Shown here one piece after another: positions 11,441 to 23,189 of a stretch of 64,000 nt of DNA. Position numbers and translations under genes: made by a program. Position 1 is the first letter of the stretch. Each line of letters begins with the position of its first letter. The notes beneath the pieces are model-generated. The model saw only the letters and a list, made by a program, of their open reading frames with translations. It was not told the origin of the DNA and made no database searches. This DNA comes from Orobanche coerulescens (taxonomy: Eukaryota > Streptophyta > Magnoliopsida > Lamiales > Orobanchaceae), in assembly GCA_033398695.1 (NCBI GenBank), contig CM065802.1, forward strand, positions 152,134,096 through 152,198,095, written 5' to 3'.

Positions 11441-11928
11441 ATTTCCCCCTTTTTGACAATTTGCCAAGACTAACTTTCAAGTCTTCTTGATGATGCCAAA
11501 ACCTTCTTCATGAAGCGAATTACTTTCTTGATGATCTCTGGCAGATTTCTTGGTCTTCTGTCAAATGGTCTGTCTTTCAGCAACTTTAGTCTAATTCATG
11601 AACTGCTCGCAGGCGAGTTCGATACAACTAAGAATTTTTACAACTTAAGCTTATGATTGGCGCGCAGGCACAATCTTACAATGTATTCTAAGCATACAAC
11701 TGAAATTATGAACTGTTCGTAGACAAGTTCGTACAGCTTAATTTTCAAACAAGTTTCTATACTTGTGATTGTTATCTTAACAATATAAGTTATGTAATCA
11801 TACATCAACACAGTAGATTACGAGTTGTAATATTTCAAGACAAACAAACATTTTTATTGATATTCAAAAGATTGAGTACAAGGTTTGCTGTTTTGAAGGA
11901 AAAATTACAAACAAAAATTACAAGAGTT

Positions 11929-14345
11929 TCAGCTCCTATAGTCCGCATGTCTCCATGGCTTTTTCCCAGGGTCATTCTCGGTTCCACGCCACCAGTTATG
12001 TAGGGAATCGTTGCCTCGATCTTGGTATATAGCTCTACCTTCGTAGGATTTGTCAAAGGCAAGAATCCAGTCTTCTAGATGGGTGATCCGATATCCTCTT
12101 CTATGCTTGGATTTCATATCTAGCTGGAGAGGGAGTTTTCCTTCTTCTAACATCTTCGTGAATTTGTCTGCAGCCTCCGCTAAAGTCTTATAGCTTTTGA
12201 AGATGTCGGATTCCCTCATGAGTTTAACAAAGTATCTCATTAGTTCATTCTTCCTTCATTGCTTCACCTCTTTTGCAGTTGGATGGCGGTTGGTCGGCAG
12301 ACGAATTTTAGAAGGTCTTTGGATTAAGCTTTGCCACGGGACATTTGGATCATGAAATTCCGGTCGGGAGCCTGAAATCTTAAAGCTCTGAGAGGGAGGG
12401 GCTAGCTTGTTCAATTCAGCAGTAATGCTGTCTTGAGCAGCATTAAATTCCCTTTCGTGTTGTAACCTTATTCTCCTAGCAGCTTCTCTCGCTTCTTCCC
12501 CCTTTTTGGCATCATCAAGACATCCTAGGATTTCCAGCGCGGCATCCTGTTTCGTCTCAATGTTTGACATTCTTTCTACAAGGGTGGAAAGCACCTACGA
12601 TATATCCTTGATATTTTTGTCGTGGGCTCTCAAGTGAGAAGTGGTTTCAATCATAGCAGCTGCGGTCTTGGCCTCAGAAATGCGCGTTTTGGATACCTCT
12701 TCCCTTAGGAGTTGCTCTTGTTTTTCTTGCATGATCTTCAGGGCTTGCTTGAAGACTTCTGGCAATAAAGTGAAGGCTTCTACTACGCGAGAGACTTCAT
12801 GCTGTAATGTAGTCATCTCTTCGACAGCAGAGGTGTGCATCCAATTAAGAGCTTTTTCAACTGAGTACAGGGCATTAACTGCATCCTGGATGAATACAGT
12901 TTGAAGACCAAGAGTACGCAAGCGCTCTTTCCTAGCGGCTGTGCTTGGAGAATCCAGTTTGGCAAAATCTTCGGATCCATTCAACCTCCTCAGATTCACG
13001 GTTGGGCGTGAATTGAGTTAGACATCCTCAGGTACATTACCATCTTCGGATTCCACAGTTGATGGGGCGGGAACAACATTTTCGGGTTCGGCGGCATGGG
13101 GTGTTGTGTCCTCTTGTTGCGAAGGTGCGTCTGTAGACATAGATACAGGAGGGACTGATTCCTCCTATTGTCTCTTAGTGACAACTTATTCTTCTTGAGC
13201 GGCGGCAGGCTCGGGTGCCTGTTCCAAAACTATTTCTTCTTCCTCGACTTGAGGGACTGATTCCTCATCATCAGGAATGTTCTCTTGCTGAGGCGAATGG
13301 GGCTCACTTCGAGTTGACGGCCCTTCGTCATCCTTGGGTTGAGAGGAATCTCTGTCTTGAGCCTCCTCACGACTCATTCTCAGACTAGCTTGAAAAGCAT
13401 CATCATCGTCGTCTGAGTCATCGTCATCTTTTGGATTTTGGGGAGAGTCCTCGGACATATATTTTCCTTTTCTTCTTGCATCAGATTTTTGCAGTAAATG
13501 GCTTTCAATCAGTTCCTTGCAGTAGAGATTATCCCATTGGATCAGGGCTTCAACCTGTGTTGAGTCCGTAACTTCCAATACAAATTTCTCTTCGTGGATC
13601 CATTCACTCCAGTTGTATAATGTGTCATATGGAGCTAGCCTGTAGCTTTTCCATTTAAGGAATCTTTCATAAGCATGGTCATTCTGCACAGAGAGAAGGG
13701 TTTTGTTGATAATTGTGTCCGGGGAGGGACTGCGTACAACGTCTGAATCCGCTGTAGCGAGGGGTTCCTCCACATGTGTAGGATCCTGTAGGGAAGTGGT
13801 ATTCCTTACTGGGGATGGTGCCCTGAAGGAAGATTGATCCTGTACTGGTGTGGAATCCCGCATAGGAGAAGTAGCTTTTGGCTCCAAAGGGGCAGCCGAC
13901 TCGCCAGAGTCTTCTAGGTTGGCAGATGTCTATTCATCCATCGTAGCCGCCAAAGGCTCAGGATCTACTGTCGATACAGTAGCGGGCACCTCTTCCACAG
14001 GGTTTGGGCCCTGGGGTAGTTTTTCAGTGGGTTGCGCCTCGGTAGAAACTTCTTCGGAGGTCTTGGTGGATTTAGCTTTAAAAAGCCTCCTTAGCTTCCT
14101 TTTCGGCTTCTCACCAGCAATGGGTGTCTTGCTGTGAGATCTTTTCCTCTTCCTTGAAGACTCCACATCCTGGGACTTAAAAGACACATCCCTTGGGTCT
14201 TCAGAAACTGGCATACTTTTGATTTTAGGGTGGTTGTAGACCATAGTGCTCTGGTTATACGCCGAAGGCTTGACACCTCCTAAGTGTATCCTGGAGCTGT
14301 TTATCTTTGCATCAGCGGATTGCGACAGTCCGCATTTTGGTCTGG
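11929..14345 (-). pseudogene. Env-like / extra 3' ORF of SIRE-like copia C3, several in-frame stops
   Basis: One minus-strand frame can be followed from about 14340 to 11929 with no frameshift. It is interrupted by stops at 13930, 13186 and a few codons later, about 13018, 12595 and 12256. Visible parts in order: a basic KRKRSHS / KPKRKLRRLF segment; Ser/Pro-rich PVQ, PSPVR repeats; an acidic DDDDSDDDDD run (about 13410-13440); a helical, coiled-coil-like part (12595-12999 and 12256-12594, with LVERMSNIETKQDAALEIL and REAARRIRLQHEREF); and a C-terminal segment with MRESDIFKSYKTLAEAADKF. It lies upstream of the PPT and LTR like the ORF in C5, but with little residue similarity. The 5' part is cut at 14346 by the duplicated A2 segment; residues upstream of that point are not part of it. 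Function is unknown. Confidence 0.65.
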
Positions 14346-14346
14346 T

Positions 14347-15219
14347 AAGGAAAAAGGTGCCCATGCCTGGCAGCACAAGGGCAAGGGCCGCGGCACACTT
14401 AAGCCGGGCCATGGGCCGCGTAAAACGACAACCCTGAATAGACGAATGGTTCAGAAAAACGACAACCCTGAATAGACGAATGGTTCAGAAAAATCGCATC
14501 TCCGATGATGGGAAGCCTAATAACCGGGGGTATTCATGTGACCCGTTGTTTACTCTCGCGTAAAACGACAACCTTGAATCGGACGTGCGAGAATAGCTAT
14601 TCGAGTTTTTTCTCCGCTGTAGAGGGAGACTTAGTAATTAGAAGCATTCATGAGCCTCATGAGTGTCTTTTACGTCAAATGGTTCCCCAATACATGAGAA
14701 TGGAAATCCACCCTAGGGTTATTTCATGAAACATACCGGGGGTCGAAACCTAGTGGTTAACTCGAATTATTATAATGATAAGGGAGTGTTGTTCGAGGAA
14801 TATTATGAGATTCTTGTGTTCTTGCCACGAGACTTTGAGACTGGGCGAGTTGGCTTGTTATACTCTCAACATTCATATTGGCGGTCGGCTCAATTCACGT
14901 TTGTTAATCTTTGAGCCTTAATTTTCTTCATGAGTTAATGATTTGCACTAGAAATGTTTACCTTGTGGAATCATTGTCCATACTGTGACTCAATGGTACG
15001 ATATCCGTATTATTCTTTGAGATTTTCAAGGTAGTATTAATTAGTTGAGCACTATGGATTTGCACGATTGCCCACGATACTTGTCATTTTATTTGAAATT
15101 GATTTTTGCTTGAGGACAAGCAAAGGCTTAAGTTTGGGGTATTTGTTAGATGTATTTTCGTGCATTTAATTATCATTATTTTATCTCCATTTTGTGTTTA
15201 AATCTGCATAAATGAGCTT
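14347..15219 (+). repeat. Second copy of A2 flanking DNA inside C3
   Basis: Matches 9397-10269 at a constant offset of 4950 with about 2-3% substitutions and no visible indels. It joins the env-like frame at the shared word AAGGAAAAAGG (14347-14357 versus 9397-9407). Confidence 0.9.
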
Positions 15220-16390
15220 TGTTGGCCACTAAGTATACTGGATACAGTTTGGGAAGTAGTTTAAACAACAAACTGTACTGATTTTAAATCTGAGTGCGTA
15301 GCGGAAGTCTTAGATACAGTAAATTGCTGCGGATACAGCAACTTGATGTGCAGTGTATACTTAAATAATCACAGTAATTAAAACAGGTAAGGCAGAAGGT
15401 AAATAACACAATATTTAAAGTGGTTCGAGGTAAACCCCTCTACGTCCACTGGTCCTCCACACAAGAGTAAAAAGTTTATTATAATTACTACGTACACAAC
15501 TACGTAATTATAACAACACACAATCAATATATCGTTCACACAGATTGATATAAAGATCTTAGCTTCAACTGTTCACACGGATTGGTTTTGAGCTAATGCT
15601 TTGACTTGCTTCTTCACACACAGTTCTGAAGCTTCGTCTTCTTCGATGCAATTCCTTCACACACAGTTCTGGAGAAGCAACGATTACTCAGTCCACACAG
15701 GGCTGATCTGGGTTTGTTCAAAGTATAGAATATGGTATGAACAACAGCTTTGACTTTAAGAGCTTCTAGCTGATGAAGTGTTGTTCAAGATGATGAGCAC
15801 TGTATATCTCTTAGATCTGAGTTGCAGTAAGCTTTGGAGATATGTTTTGCTCTGATGAATATATTAATAGCTTTGTTACTTGGGTGCTTGGGTAACTGAT
15901 CTTCAATGCCTTGATGAGATATATATAGTCTTCTGGAGAATATATCCGTTGAGATAAATCCGTTGAGCAAGATTCCGTTCCAACGGGATGAAAAGCACGA
16001 TCCGGAATTTGCGGGATTTTGAAGATCTGTTGACTAACAGTATTTAAATACTTTATCCTTGAGTATTTAAATACTTCTTCATCAACGAGACTTGACTTCT
16101 GAAGATTCCTTCTTTGTCCTGTTGAGAGTTGTATGGAAGATCACTGTATTGGTGATTCGAGACAGTTTCCATACTTGGTCTTTATAAGACTTCTTTGCTG
16201 TACTGAAAGGATCCACTGTATGCTGGATTCGAGACAGGTCTTCGATACAGGTTGATATTTCAACTTTATCGATACAGTTTCCTTACTGTATTGAGGATTG
16301 GCATATATGTCAAAGCCTCTTATCAACACAATTCGATACAGTGATTGAATATCCCGGATGTTTCGATACAGGGTTCTTGTTTTCCCAACA
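15220..16390 (-). repeat. Right LTR of C3 (solo-LTR-like context)
   Basis: 1171 bp with intact inverted ends TGTTGG…CCAACA. It is flanked on both sides by AGCTT and A2 sequence, so it has no adjoining PBS or internal DNA. Confidence 0.85.
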
Positions 16391-16499
16391 AGCTTTTAAT
16401 GCATTATGTTTATATGTTTTGAAGGAAATTAGAGTCTGGAAGCTTAAACGGAGAAAAACGGGCCAAAACGACAATTTTTGGTCAAGGGCCGCGTCACAT

Positions 16500-16680
16500 C
16501 GAGCCAAAGCCGCGGCACAGGCACACCCAGAAGCAAGCCGGTATAATCTGTACCGGGGACCGCGACACGTTCATTCTGAGCCGCGGCCCGTAAGGAAAAA
16601 GGCGCTCATGCCTGGCAGCACAAGGGCAAGGGCCGCGGCACACTTAAGCCGGGCCGCGGCCTGCGGCGCGGGCTCCTTGT
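16500..16680 (+). repeat. GCCGCGGC palindrome array in the A2 LTR
   Basis: Several GCCGCGGCAC / GCCGCGGCCCG units are spaced 20-60 bp apart directly upstream of the TATA box at 16760, as in A1. Confidence 0.75.
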
Positions 16681-16759
16681 ATTCAGCCCGCGATTTGGGC
16701 AGTTCTGAAAGCCGTTTTCGACCTAATTCTCGGACGCGTTTTGGAGGCGGAAGGAAGGT

Positions 16760-16770
16760 TATAAAAAGGC
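16760..16770 (+). promoter_or_regulatory. TATA box of A2 LTR
   Basis: TATAAAAAGGC, downstream of the palindrome array. Confidence 0.6.
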
Positions 16771-17617
16771 ATTGAAGGTCAGAAAATAGAAGAATCGAAG
16801 AGGAGGAGAAAATACCTAGCAGCAGGAAGCAAGGCCAGAGAACGGAAGAAGCCAGTCTTCAATTGTGTTTGATTTTCTTCCTTATGATTAATTTGAATAT
16901 TTGTGTATTGTTTTTTAGCATGTCGGGCTGACCGCTTTTTCTAGGATTTTAATGAAATCGAGATTTTGACGGATTAACTCTTGATTTTACATTATTTATA
17001 TATTTCCCTTTTCTATTGAGTTTTCCCAATTGTTCTTAATGTGTTCAATTATGTGGCCTATGATTGAATTATTTTAATTATGCAACTTGAATCGGGAGAG
17101 GAGAGTTAGTAGGAAAAATTGGTGAGAACCGTTTTGTTTTGTGGGATAGGAATATACTCACAAGAATTACGTAGCTCGTTTGAAGATTTTAGACTTTTTG
17201 GTTATTGTTGAATTAACTCACCTAGGAATAGAGTGATTTATTCACCTTAGAAAATTCTACTGTCCTCGGGAGAGGCATTAGATTATCTTAGAAATCTTCG
17301 CTGTCAATAAATTGGGAAATTACATAAATTATATTTATCAAGATTAATTCGGATTAATCGAGGCGGATTCTCAATCCTAGATTCTTCTCTTATTTGATCA
17401 TCTTTTTATCGGACTATTGATTTTATTAGTTGTTTTTAGTTAATCGCTTTATTTGGTTTTGATAATTCTTCAACCACAATATTCGATCGTTAAAATAAAA
17501 CTAGAATACAAATAAATTGGTAATTAGTACGCCAGTCCTCGAGGGAACGATATCTTTCTCATCACTTTATTACTTGATTACGATAACGTGCACTTGCGTT
17601 CACTAAATTACGTAACA

Positions 17618-20600
17618 CTCCACCTGTGGATTTTCGGTTATCTTCGTTACCGGCCATATCCTAATCGGAATATCCAACAAGCATTGCTTTCCCATTTCCA
17701 TATGTAATCCCCAATTTGGAAGTGCCCCGTAAATATATAAATATCCACTTTACGGCTTCCCAATGCTTCTTTCCCGGATTCGATAGAAACCGGCTCACCA
17801 CTCCCACAGCATGAGCAATGTCGGGCCTAGTACACACCATAGCATACATCAAACTCCCGACCGCCGAGGCATAAGGAATTTTATCCATTTTCTCAATCTC
17901 TTCCTTTGTCGTAGGGCAATATTTGCTCGTCAATTTAAAATTGTTAGTAAGAGGCGAACTAACTACTTTAGCTCTGTCCATGTTGAAGCGTTTAAGCACT
18001 TTCTCGATATATTGCTCTTGTGACATGTGCAATTTCCGGGCTGCTCTATCCCGAGTGATTCTTATCCCAAGAATCTGTTTAGCGCCCCCCCAAGTCCTTC
18101 ATGACAAAAGGCTTATTCAACTCTTTCTTCAAGTTGGCAATCCTTTCGGCATTCTTGCCAATGATCAGCATGTCATCCACATAAAGCAATAAGATGATAA
18201 AATCATCATCTCCAAATTTCTTAAAAAATATGCAATGGTCCAGGGTCGTCTTCCGGTAGCCTTGCTCCCCCATAACCGACTCGAACTTTTTATACCATTG
18301 TCGTGGTGCTTGCTTCAAACCGTATAGACTATTTCGGAGTCTACAAAAATAATCCTCTTTCCCTTTGACCTCAAACCCTTCCGGTTGCTTCATATATATT
18401 TCCTTATCGAGATCCCATGATGAAATGCTGTCTTTACATCCATTTGCTCAATCTAAAGGTCAAGACTAGCCGCTATACCAAGGACCAATCGAATCGATCT
18501 TATCTTCACAACTGGAGAAAAAATTCGTCAAAATCAATGCCCTTCATTTGACTAAATCCCTTCACTACGAGTCTAGCTTTGTATCGGGGTAGTGAACTAT
18601 TCTCCTCCGACTTCACCCTATACACCCATTTATTCCTCAAAGCTCTCTTACCCTTCGGCAACTTTACCAACTCGTACGTATTATTCTCATGCAACGAGCT
18701 CATCTCGTCTTGCATGGCATCCATCCAATCCTTCTTGTTCTCATCCTCCATAGCCTCCGCGAAATATTCGGGCTCTCCCTCGTCGGTGAGTAAAACATAC
18801 TCATCGGCCGAATAACGAGTGGAGGGATGACGGTCCCTCGTCGACCGCCTATGTGGAACAAAAGATGGCATGTTCGTCACGGGTAGCTCAGGATGAACTC
18901 CATCGGTTTCATCTTGTACCCACTCATCATTTTCACCGGCATCATGTTGTTCATCATTTTGGACATCCTCTCCACTGGGTGTCTCAACATGTTGTGGAGG
19001 AACGGGGTCCAAATCAATAAGATCATAGTCATGTTGTGAAGCCGACTCTCCATTCTCAACATCCTTCATCGTTTGATCTTCAACAAAAACGACATCTCTC
19101 GACCAAACAAGCTTCTTAGTAACCGGGTTATACAATCTATACCCGAACTCATCAAGCCCGTAACCAATAAAAATACATGGCTTCATCTTGAAATCAAGCT
19201 TCAACCTCTCATCATTCAGAATGTGTACAAAAGCTTTACATCCGAAAACCCATAAGTGGCGGTATGAGATGTCTTTACCGCTCCACACTTTATCCGGGAC
19301 ATCAAACTCTAAAGGAACACATGGCGTCAAATTAATCACATGAACCACCATGTTCAAAGCTTCTCCCCAAAACGACTTTGGTAATCCGGCATGTGAGATC
19401 AAGCATCGATCTCTCTCGACCAAAGTCCGATTCATCCTCTCCGCCAAGCCATTTAGTTGCAGAGTCTTCGGTGGTGTCTTTTGATGTCGTATCCCTTGCT
19501 CTCGGTAATACTCATCAAAATGCCCGGTGTATTCTCCACCATTGTCCATCCGAATACACTTTAGCTTCTTCCCAGTCTCTCTTTACACCGAGGCATGAAA
19601 TTGTTTAAAAAATCTAACACTTGATCTTTGGTCTTCAAGGTGTATGCCCACACCTTCCTCGAATGATCGTCGATGAATGTGACAAAGTATCGGCAACCAC
19701 CAAGCGTCCTAGTCTTCATAAGACCACAAAAATCGGAATGAACAAGATCAAGCACATTTTCCTTCCGTGAAGAAGTATGACTCTTAAAGTTGACTCTCAT
19801 TTGCTTCCCAACTAGACAATGAGAGCACCTTTTAAGATGTACCTTGTGAACCCCGGATAACGCCTCCTTCTTCGACAATAGCGCCATCTCTTTCTCACTC
19901 ATGTGACCGAGCCTCTTATGCCATAACTCGGCCATGTCATTATTGTCGATTGTGTTCACGGAATTAATCGTGATATTTGGAAGTGTCACGTACAATTTTC
20001 CTTCCTTTTCTCCTCTTCCGACAATCAAGGAACCTCGAGTGAGTTTCCACACTCCCTTGCCAAAACCGCTATGATAACCATAATCATCGAGTAAGCCAAC
20101 GGACATCATGTTTTACATTACGTAAAACAAGTTCCACTCTGGTGTCGAACCTAAAGTGTACGTCTCCCACTCCAATAATCTTGGATAACCCATCGTTACC
20201 CATCTTGACTATCCCATAGTCACCCGGAGTATAAGAGGAATAAAAATCCATACGTGATGTAACATGACACGTAGCTCCACTATCGACCACCCAACTCGAA
20301 TCAACTCTGGCAAGATTCACCATGTCATAGTCGAAACAAACAAAGAATTCTTCGGTAGTAGTATTTACTTCGGCTTTTTCATTACTACCGCTCTCCTTTT
20401 TTTGAGAATTCTCTCGGCCTTGGCGATTTTCCTTCTTTAATTGTCGGCAAAATTTCTTAGTATGCCCTTTCTTACCACAATGGTAACATTCATTATTGGC
20501 ATACTTCCCCCGGGAATTCGTTCTTTGTGGCCCTGTATTACTCGGACTTCTACTTTGACCTCTCCCCTGTCTTTCGGTAACAAAAACATCCGACTGTGAC

Positions 20601-20795
20601 GAAGATCCATGTGCCTTTCTTCGGACCTCCTCGTTCAACATCTTCCCCTTAGCAAGTTCCATCGAAATGACTTCATCGGGGACAGAGTTAGACAACGACG
20701 TACGAAACGTCTCCCAAGTATCCGACAATGTGCCCAATAACCACAAAGCTTGAACCTCCTCTTCGACAATGTGCCCAATAACCACAATGATAACC
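17618..20795 (-). pseudogene. Tnt1/Tork-like Ty1/copia gag-pol pseudogene C2
   Basis: On the minus strand, in order: gag C-terminal part (LWLLGTLSDTWETFR) with a CYHCGKKGHTKKFC knuckle (about 20445-20490); protease with VVDSGATCHVTS (about 20265-20300); the pre-integrase HHCC region (ELWHKRLGHM … CSHCLVGK); integrase core (HSDFCG, FIDDHSRKVWAY, DNGGEYTG); reverse transcriptase with LLYVDDMLI (about 18170-18200); and RNase H as far as MLVGYSD and NEDNRKSTGG. Frames change near 20090, 19555, 18500 and 18080, and single stops occur, so it is dead. The gag N-terminus is missing, and about 27 bp of gag is repeated at 20724-20750 and 20765-20790. The 3' end is cut at 17617 by the A2 LTR. The plus-strand frames within it are shadows. 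Confidence 0.9.
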
Positions 20796-21713
20796 ACAAA
20801 GCTTTTATCCGATCGATATACTTCCGAAAAATCACACAAGTATTTTTCTCTCCTTCTTTTCTCTCTTGTTTCTCTCTCTATGTGTATGTCTCTTAAGAAT
20901 GGTGAGAAGTGAGGAAATCCCGCAGGAAATCTGCCTAAAAGGGAACCCAAAAGCAGGGTTGACCCCGTGTGCCGCGGCCCGAACAGGTGTGCCGCGGCAC
21001 ACTCAGAAAAACTGCCCAGTAAATTCGCTGGGGGCCGCGGCCCGGCTGGCAGGGGTCGCGGCCCGTAGTACAGACGCGGTCGTGTGCTGTAGGAGGATTT
21101 TCGAGGGCCGCGGCCCGGCTGCCTTGTGTCGCGGCTCGGAGTGCAGAAACCTGGGGAGTCTTTTGCAAGGTGTAGTGCCGCGGCCCGGAGGATTTGTGCC
21201 GCGACCCGGAGTCCAGTCGACTCCGAAAATGCCTATATTTCGGAAATAACTCCCACACACGTATACCTATCACAAGCTTTCGATTCAGTCATTGACAATC
21301 CCTGAGTGAGATCCATGTGACGGAATCAAGGTGAGTCATGTTCGAGTATATATATATATATCCCATTAACATGTGCTCCCACTAACCCTTAGTGAAGACA
21401 GACACTCTACATATCAAAGTACACGTTATACAAGTCTTGTATAAACTTAGTGACCAATTAAGTTTTATCGACTTGCGAACCAATTAAGAATTCGAGCCCT
21501 AAACACTTCCAGTGCCTATTTCCTTATCTCCATAAGGAGTGGATTGTTTGCTCTCAACTGCAAGGACTAATATTTTATATATCAAATCACAATGTCTCTG
21601 GTATACAATAATATAGAAATAATATATGTCTTATTTAATATAATATTCATAATTACATACAATGTTCTCATTCTATCATCCTCTGAGTGGCATTCGAGGA
21701 CATATTCCTAACA
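20796..21713 (-). mobile_element. 5' LTR/leader of a Tnt1-like copia element (C2)
   Basis: In minus sense it starts TGTTAGGAATATGTCCTCG at 21713. It has a (TA)n/TATA stretch at about 21340-21360, then a GC-rich palindrome zone, then a purine-rich GAGAGAGAAACAAGAGAG leader, and runs into the truncated gag. I see no clean LTR 3' end or PBS; a deletion probably joins leader and gag. Confidence 0.55.
20965..21215 (-). repeat. GCCGCGGC palindrome array in the C2 leader
   Basis: About ten GTGCCGCGGCAC / GGGCCGCGGCCC-type units at irregular spacing. Here they lie downstream of the TATA-like stretch, unlike in A1 and A2. Plus- and minus-strand open frames here (20866-21273) are translations of the array. 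Confidence 0.8.
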
Positions 21714-22050
21714 TACGAACCCTGTGTAATTCAGATGAGTCAGAAAGAATAAATATATATTGATTCTTATGATACAATAACTTGATATATGTGTGACCAA
21801 CTCATTATTCTGTACTACTATATGTCATTATATACTAGGAATGAGATTTAAATCTCTATATAAAATAAAAATATTTTGAAAGTCTAAAAATGACTAGCCA
21901 CTGCGCACAGAAACAAACGCATGAAACCTCCAAAGGTGATATATAAGAAAAAGGTCATGTGTGCTTGTTCGAAACAAACGCCACTAGCTACCGGCTGTCA
22001 ATTAGTAAAGTGATGAAATACATCGACTTTATGAATACCAAGAATATCAT
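21714..22050. other. AT-rich stretch without recognised genes
   Basis: Nothing coding was seen. Positions 21716-21776 (ACGAACCCTGTGTAATT…TATATATTGATTCTTAT) recur at 42604-42660, so this is part of an unidentified dispersed repeat. Confidence 0.5.
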
Positions 22051-22235
22051 ATGCAAATTGTTATTAACGTGATTATTCCATTGATACAAGATGAATATCA
22101 AAAGAACACAAATAAAACACGAGAAAAAGGACAAAATCAATATCTTCTTATTCAGTATTCAACTTCCTCATAACAATAATAGACTTATCTATTTAAAATA
22201 TCAAAGAAACTTGGTGAACAAGAAATAAACCCTAA

Positions 22236-22292
22236 ATAATAATAATAATAATAATAATAATAGTAGTAATAATAATAATAGTAATAATAAAT
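22236..22292. repeat. (AAT)n microsatellite
   Basis: AATAATAAT… with a few TAG interruptions. A shorter version lies at about 23105-23145 in the paired repeat. Confidence 0.9.
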
Positions 22293-22299
22293 ATCCTAA

Positions 22300-22872
22300 T
22301 TAAATAGTAAGATCTATAAAAATTAAATATAATACTATCATATAAATCTTGATTCTCCAAGTCGACTCATAATTATGAGAGATTGCTACCGCGATCTTGT
22401 CTCGATCATTCCCTTCCCATTTGAAACAATCCGTCCTCGAATCGGAACAGATCTCGTCTCCAGAATAATAAGATAACGCCACCCAATATTTGAGATCAAA
22501 AATACCGATCGTACGAGTGTTACTCAAAATCTTGAGGCGGTAGGACAGAGGTATCAGAGCAACATAACTATCATGAATATTCAGGATGAATTGCCCAACT
22601 GAAATAGTAGGCGGTGCTTCGCGAATGGTGACATGAACGGTCGGATCAGGATATGTTGGCGGCGGCGATGCGACGACAAGAAGGTCTGTCAAAACTGGAA
22701 ATGGTGGCGGCAAGGTCGCCGGCAATTTCAGTGGGGCAAATTCGTCTAGTTGGCGATAGGTATCGAAAATTCCATCGATGGCGGCAACCCATTGAGATCA
22801 GTGAAATTCTTCATCCGTATTGTTATCTTCTGTCATTGTTGATGGTTCCACAGAATCGTTATGACTCTCCAT
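22300..22872 (-). pseudogene. Unidentified ORF between direct repeats, one in-frame stop
   Basis: From the ATG at 22870-22872 a frame of about 190 codons runs to 22300 with a single TGA near 22799. The reading continues with SQWVAAIDGIFDTYRQL, a Pro-rich LPPPFP / ASPPPTYPDP segment and then a folded-looking part (GQFILNIHDSYVALIPLSY, YWVALSYYSGDE). The last 30 codons run into the left repeat. I do not recognise the family. No zinc knuckle, protease, RT or integrase motif is seen. It could be a captured host fragment or a non-standard gag. Confidence 0.4.
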
Positions 22873-23189
22873 ACCAACTGGTGCAGCTAAAAGCGTGATA
22901 AAAGCGTAAATATACGTATATTACATGCAAAACGTGATTACCGTGATTATTCCATTGCTCAAGATGAGTACCGTAAGAACACAAATAAAACACGAGAAAA
23001 TGGATAAAACTAATATTTTCTTATTCAATATTCAAGTCCCTCATACAGTAATAGACATATCTATTTATAGTATCAAAGAAACTTGGTGAACAAGAAATAA
23101 ACCCTAATAATAATAATATAATAATAATATTAGTAATAATAAATATCCTAATTAATAAATAGTAAGATCTATGAAAATCAAATATAATA

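Larger units (their letters stand above)
10270..16390 (-). mobile_element. SIRE-like Ty1/copia element C3, rearranged
   Basis: Two 1171-bp LTR copies (10270-11440 and 15220-16390) surround the 3' part of a minus-strand element: PPT at 11441-11456 and the env-like frame 11929-14345. Target duplication AGCTT is present at 10265-10269, 15215-15219 and 16391-16395. The order is not that of a normal element. gag, pol and PBS are missing. Between the env-like frame and the right LTR lies a second copy of the left-flanking A2 DNA (14347-15219). The right LTR with AGCTT on both sides looks like a solo LTR. See the separate finding on the 2,044-bp duplication. Confidence 0.75.
10194..17617 (+). mobile_element. 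3' LTR of Athila-like element A2, split by C3
   Basis: The LTR starts TGTTAGATG at 10194 and is broken at AGCTT (10265-10269). It resumes at AGCTT (16391-16395) and ends …ACGTAACA at 17617. The resumed part has a palindrome-rich GC zone (16500-16680) and TATAAAAAGGC at 16760-16770. The last 40 bp (…GATAACGTGCACTTGCG…) match the A1 LTR end. Sequence from 17618 is the RNase H end of copia C2, so A2 appears to have inserted there. Its left target duplication is lost. Confidence 0.75.

Noticed and set aside
20866..21273. Three overlapping ORFs of 85-127 aa on both strands
   Set aside because: The GC-rich palindrome array in the C2 leader is open in many frames. The repeated residues follow the repeat unit.
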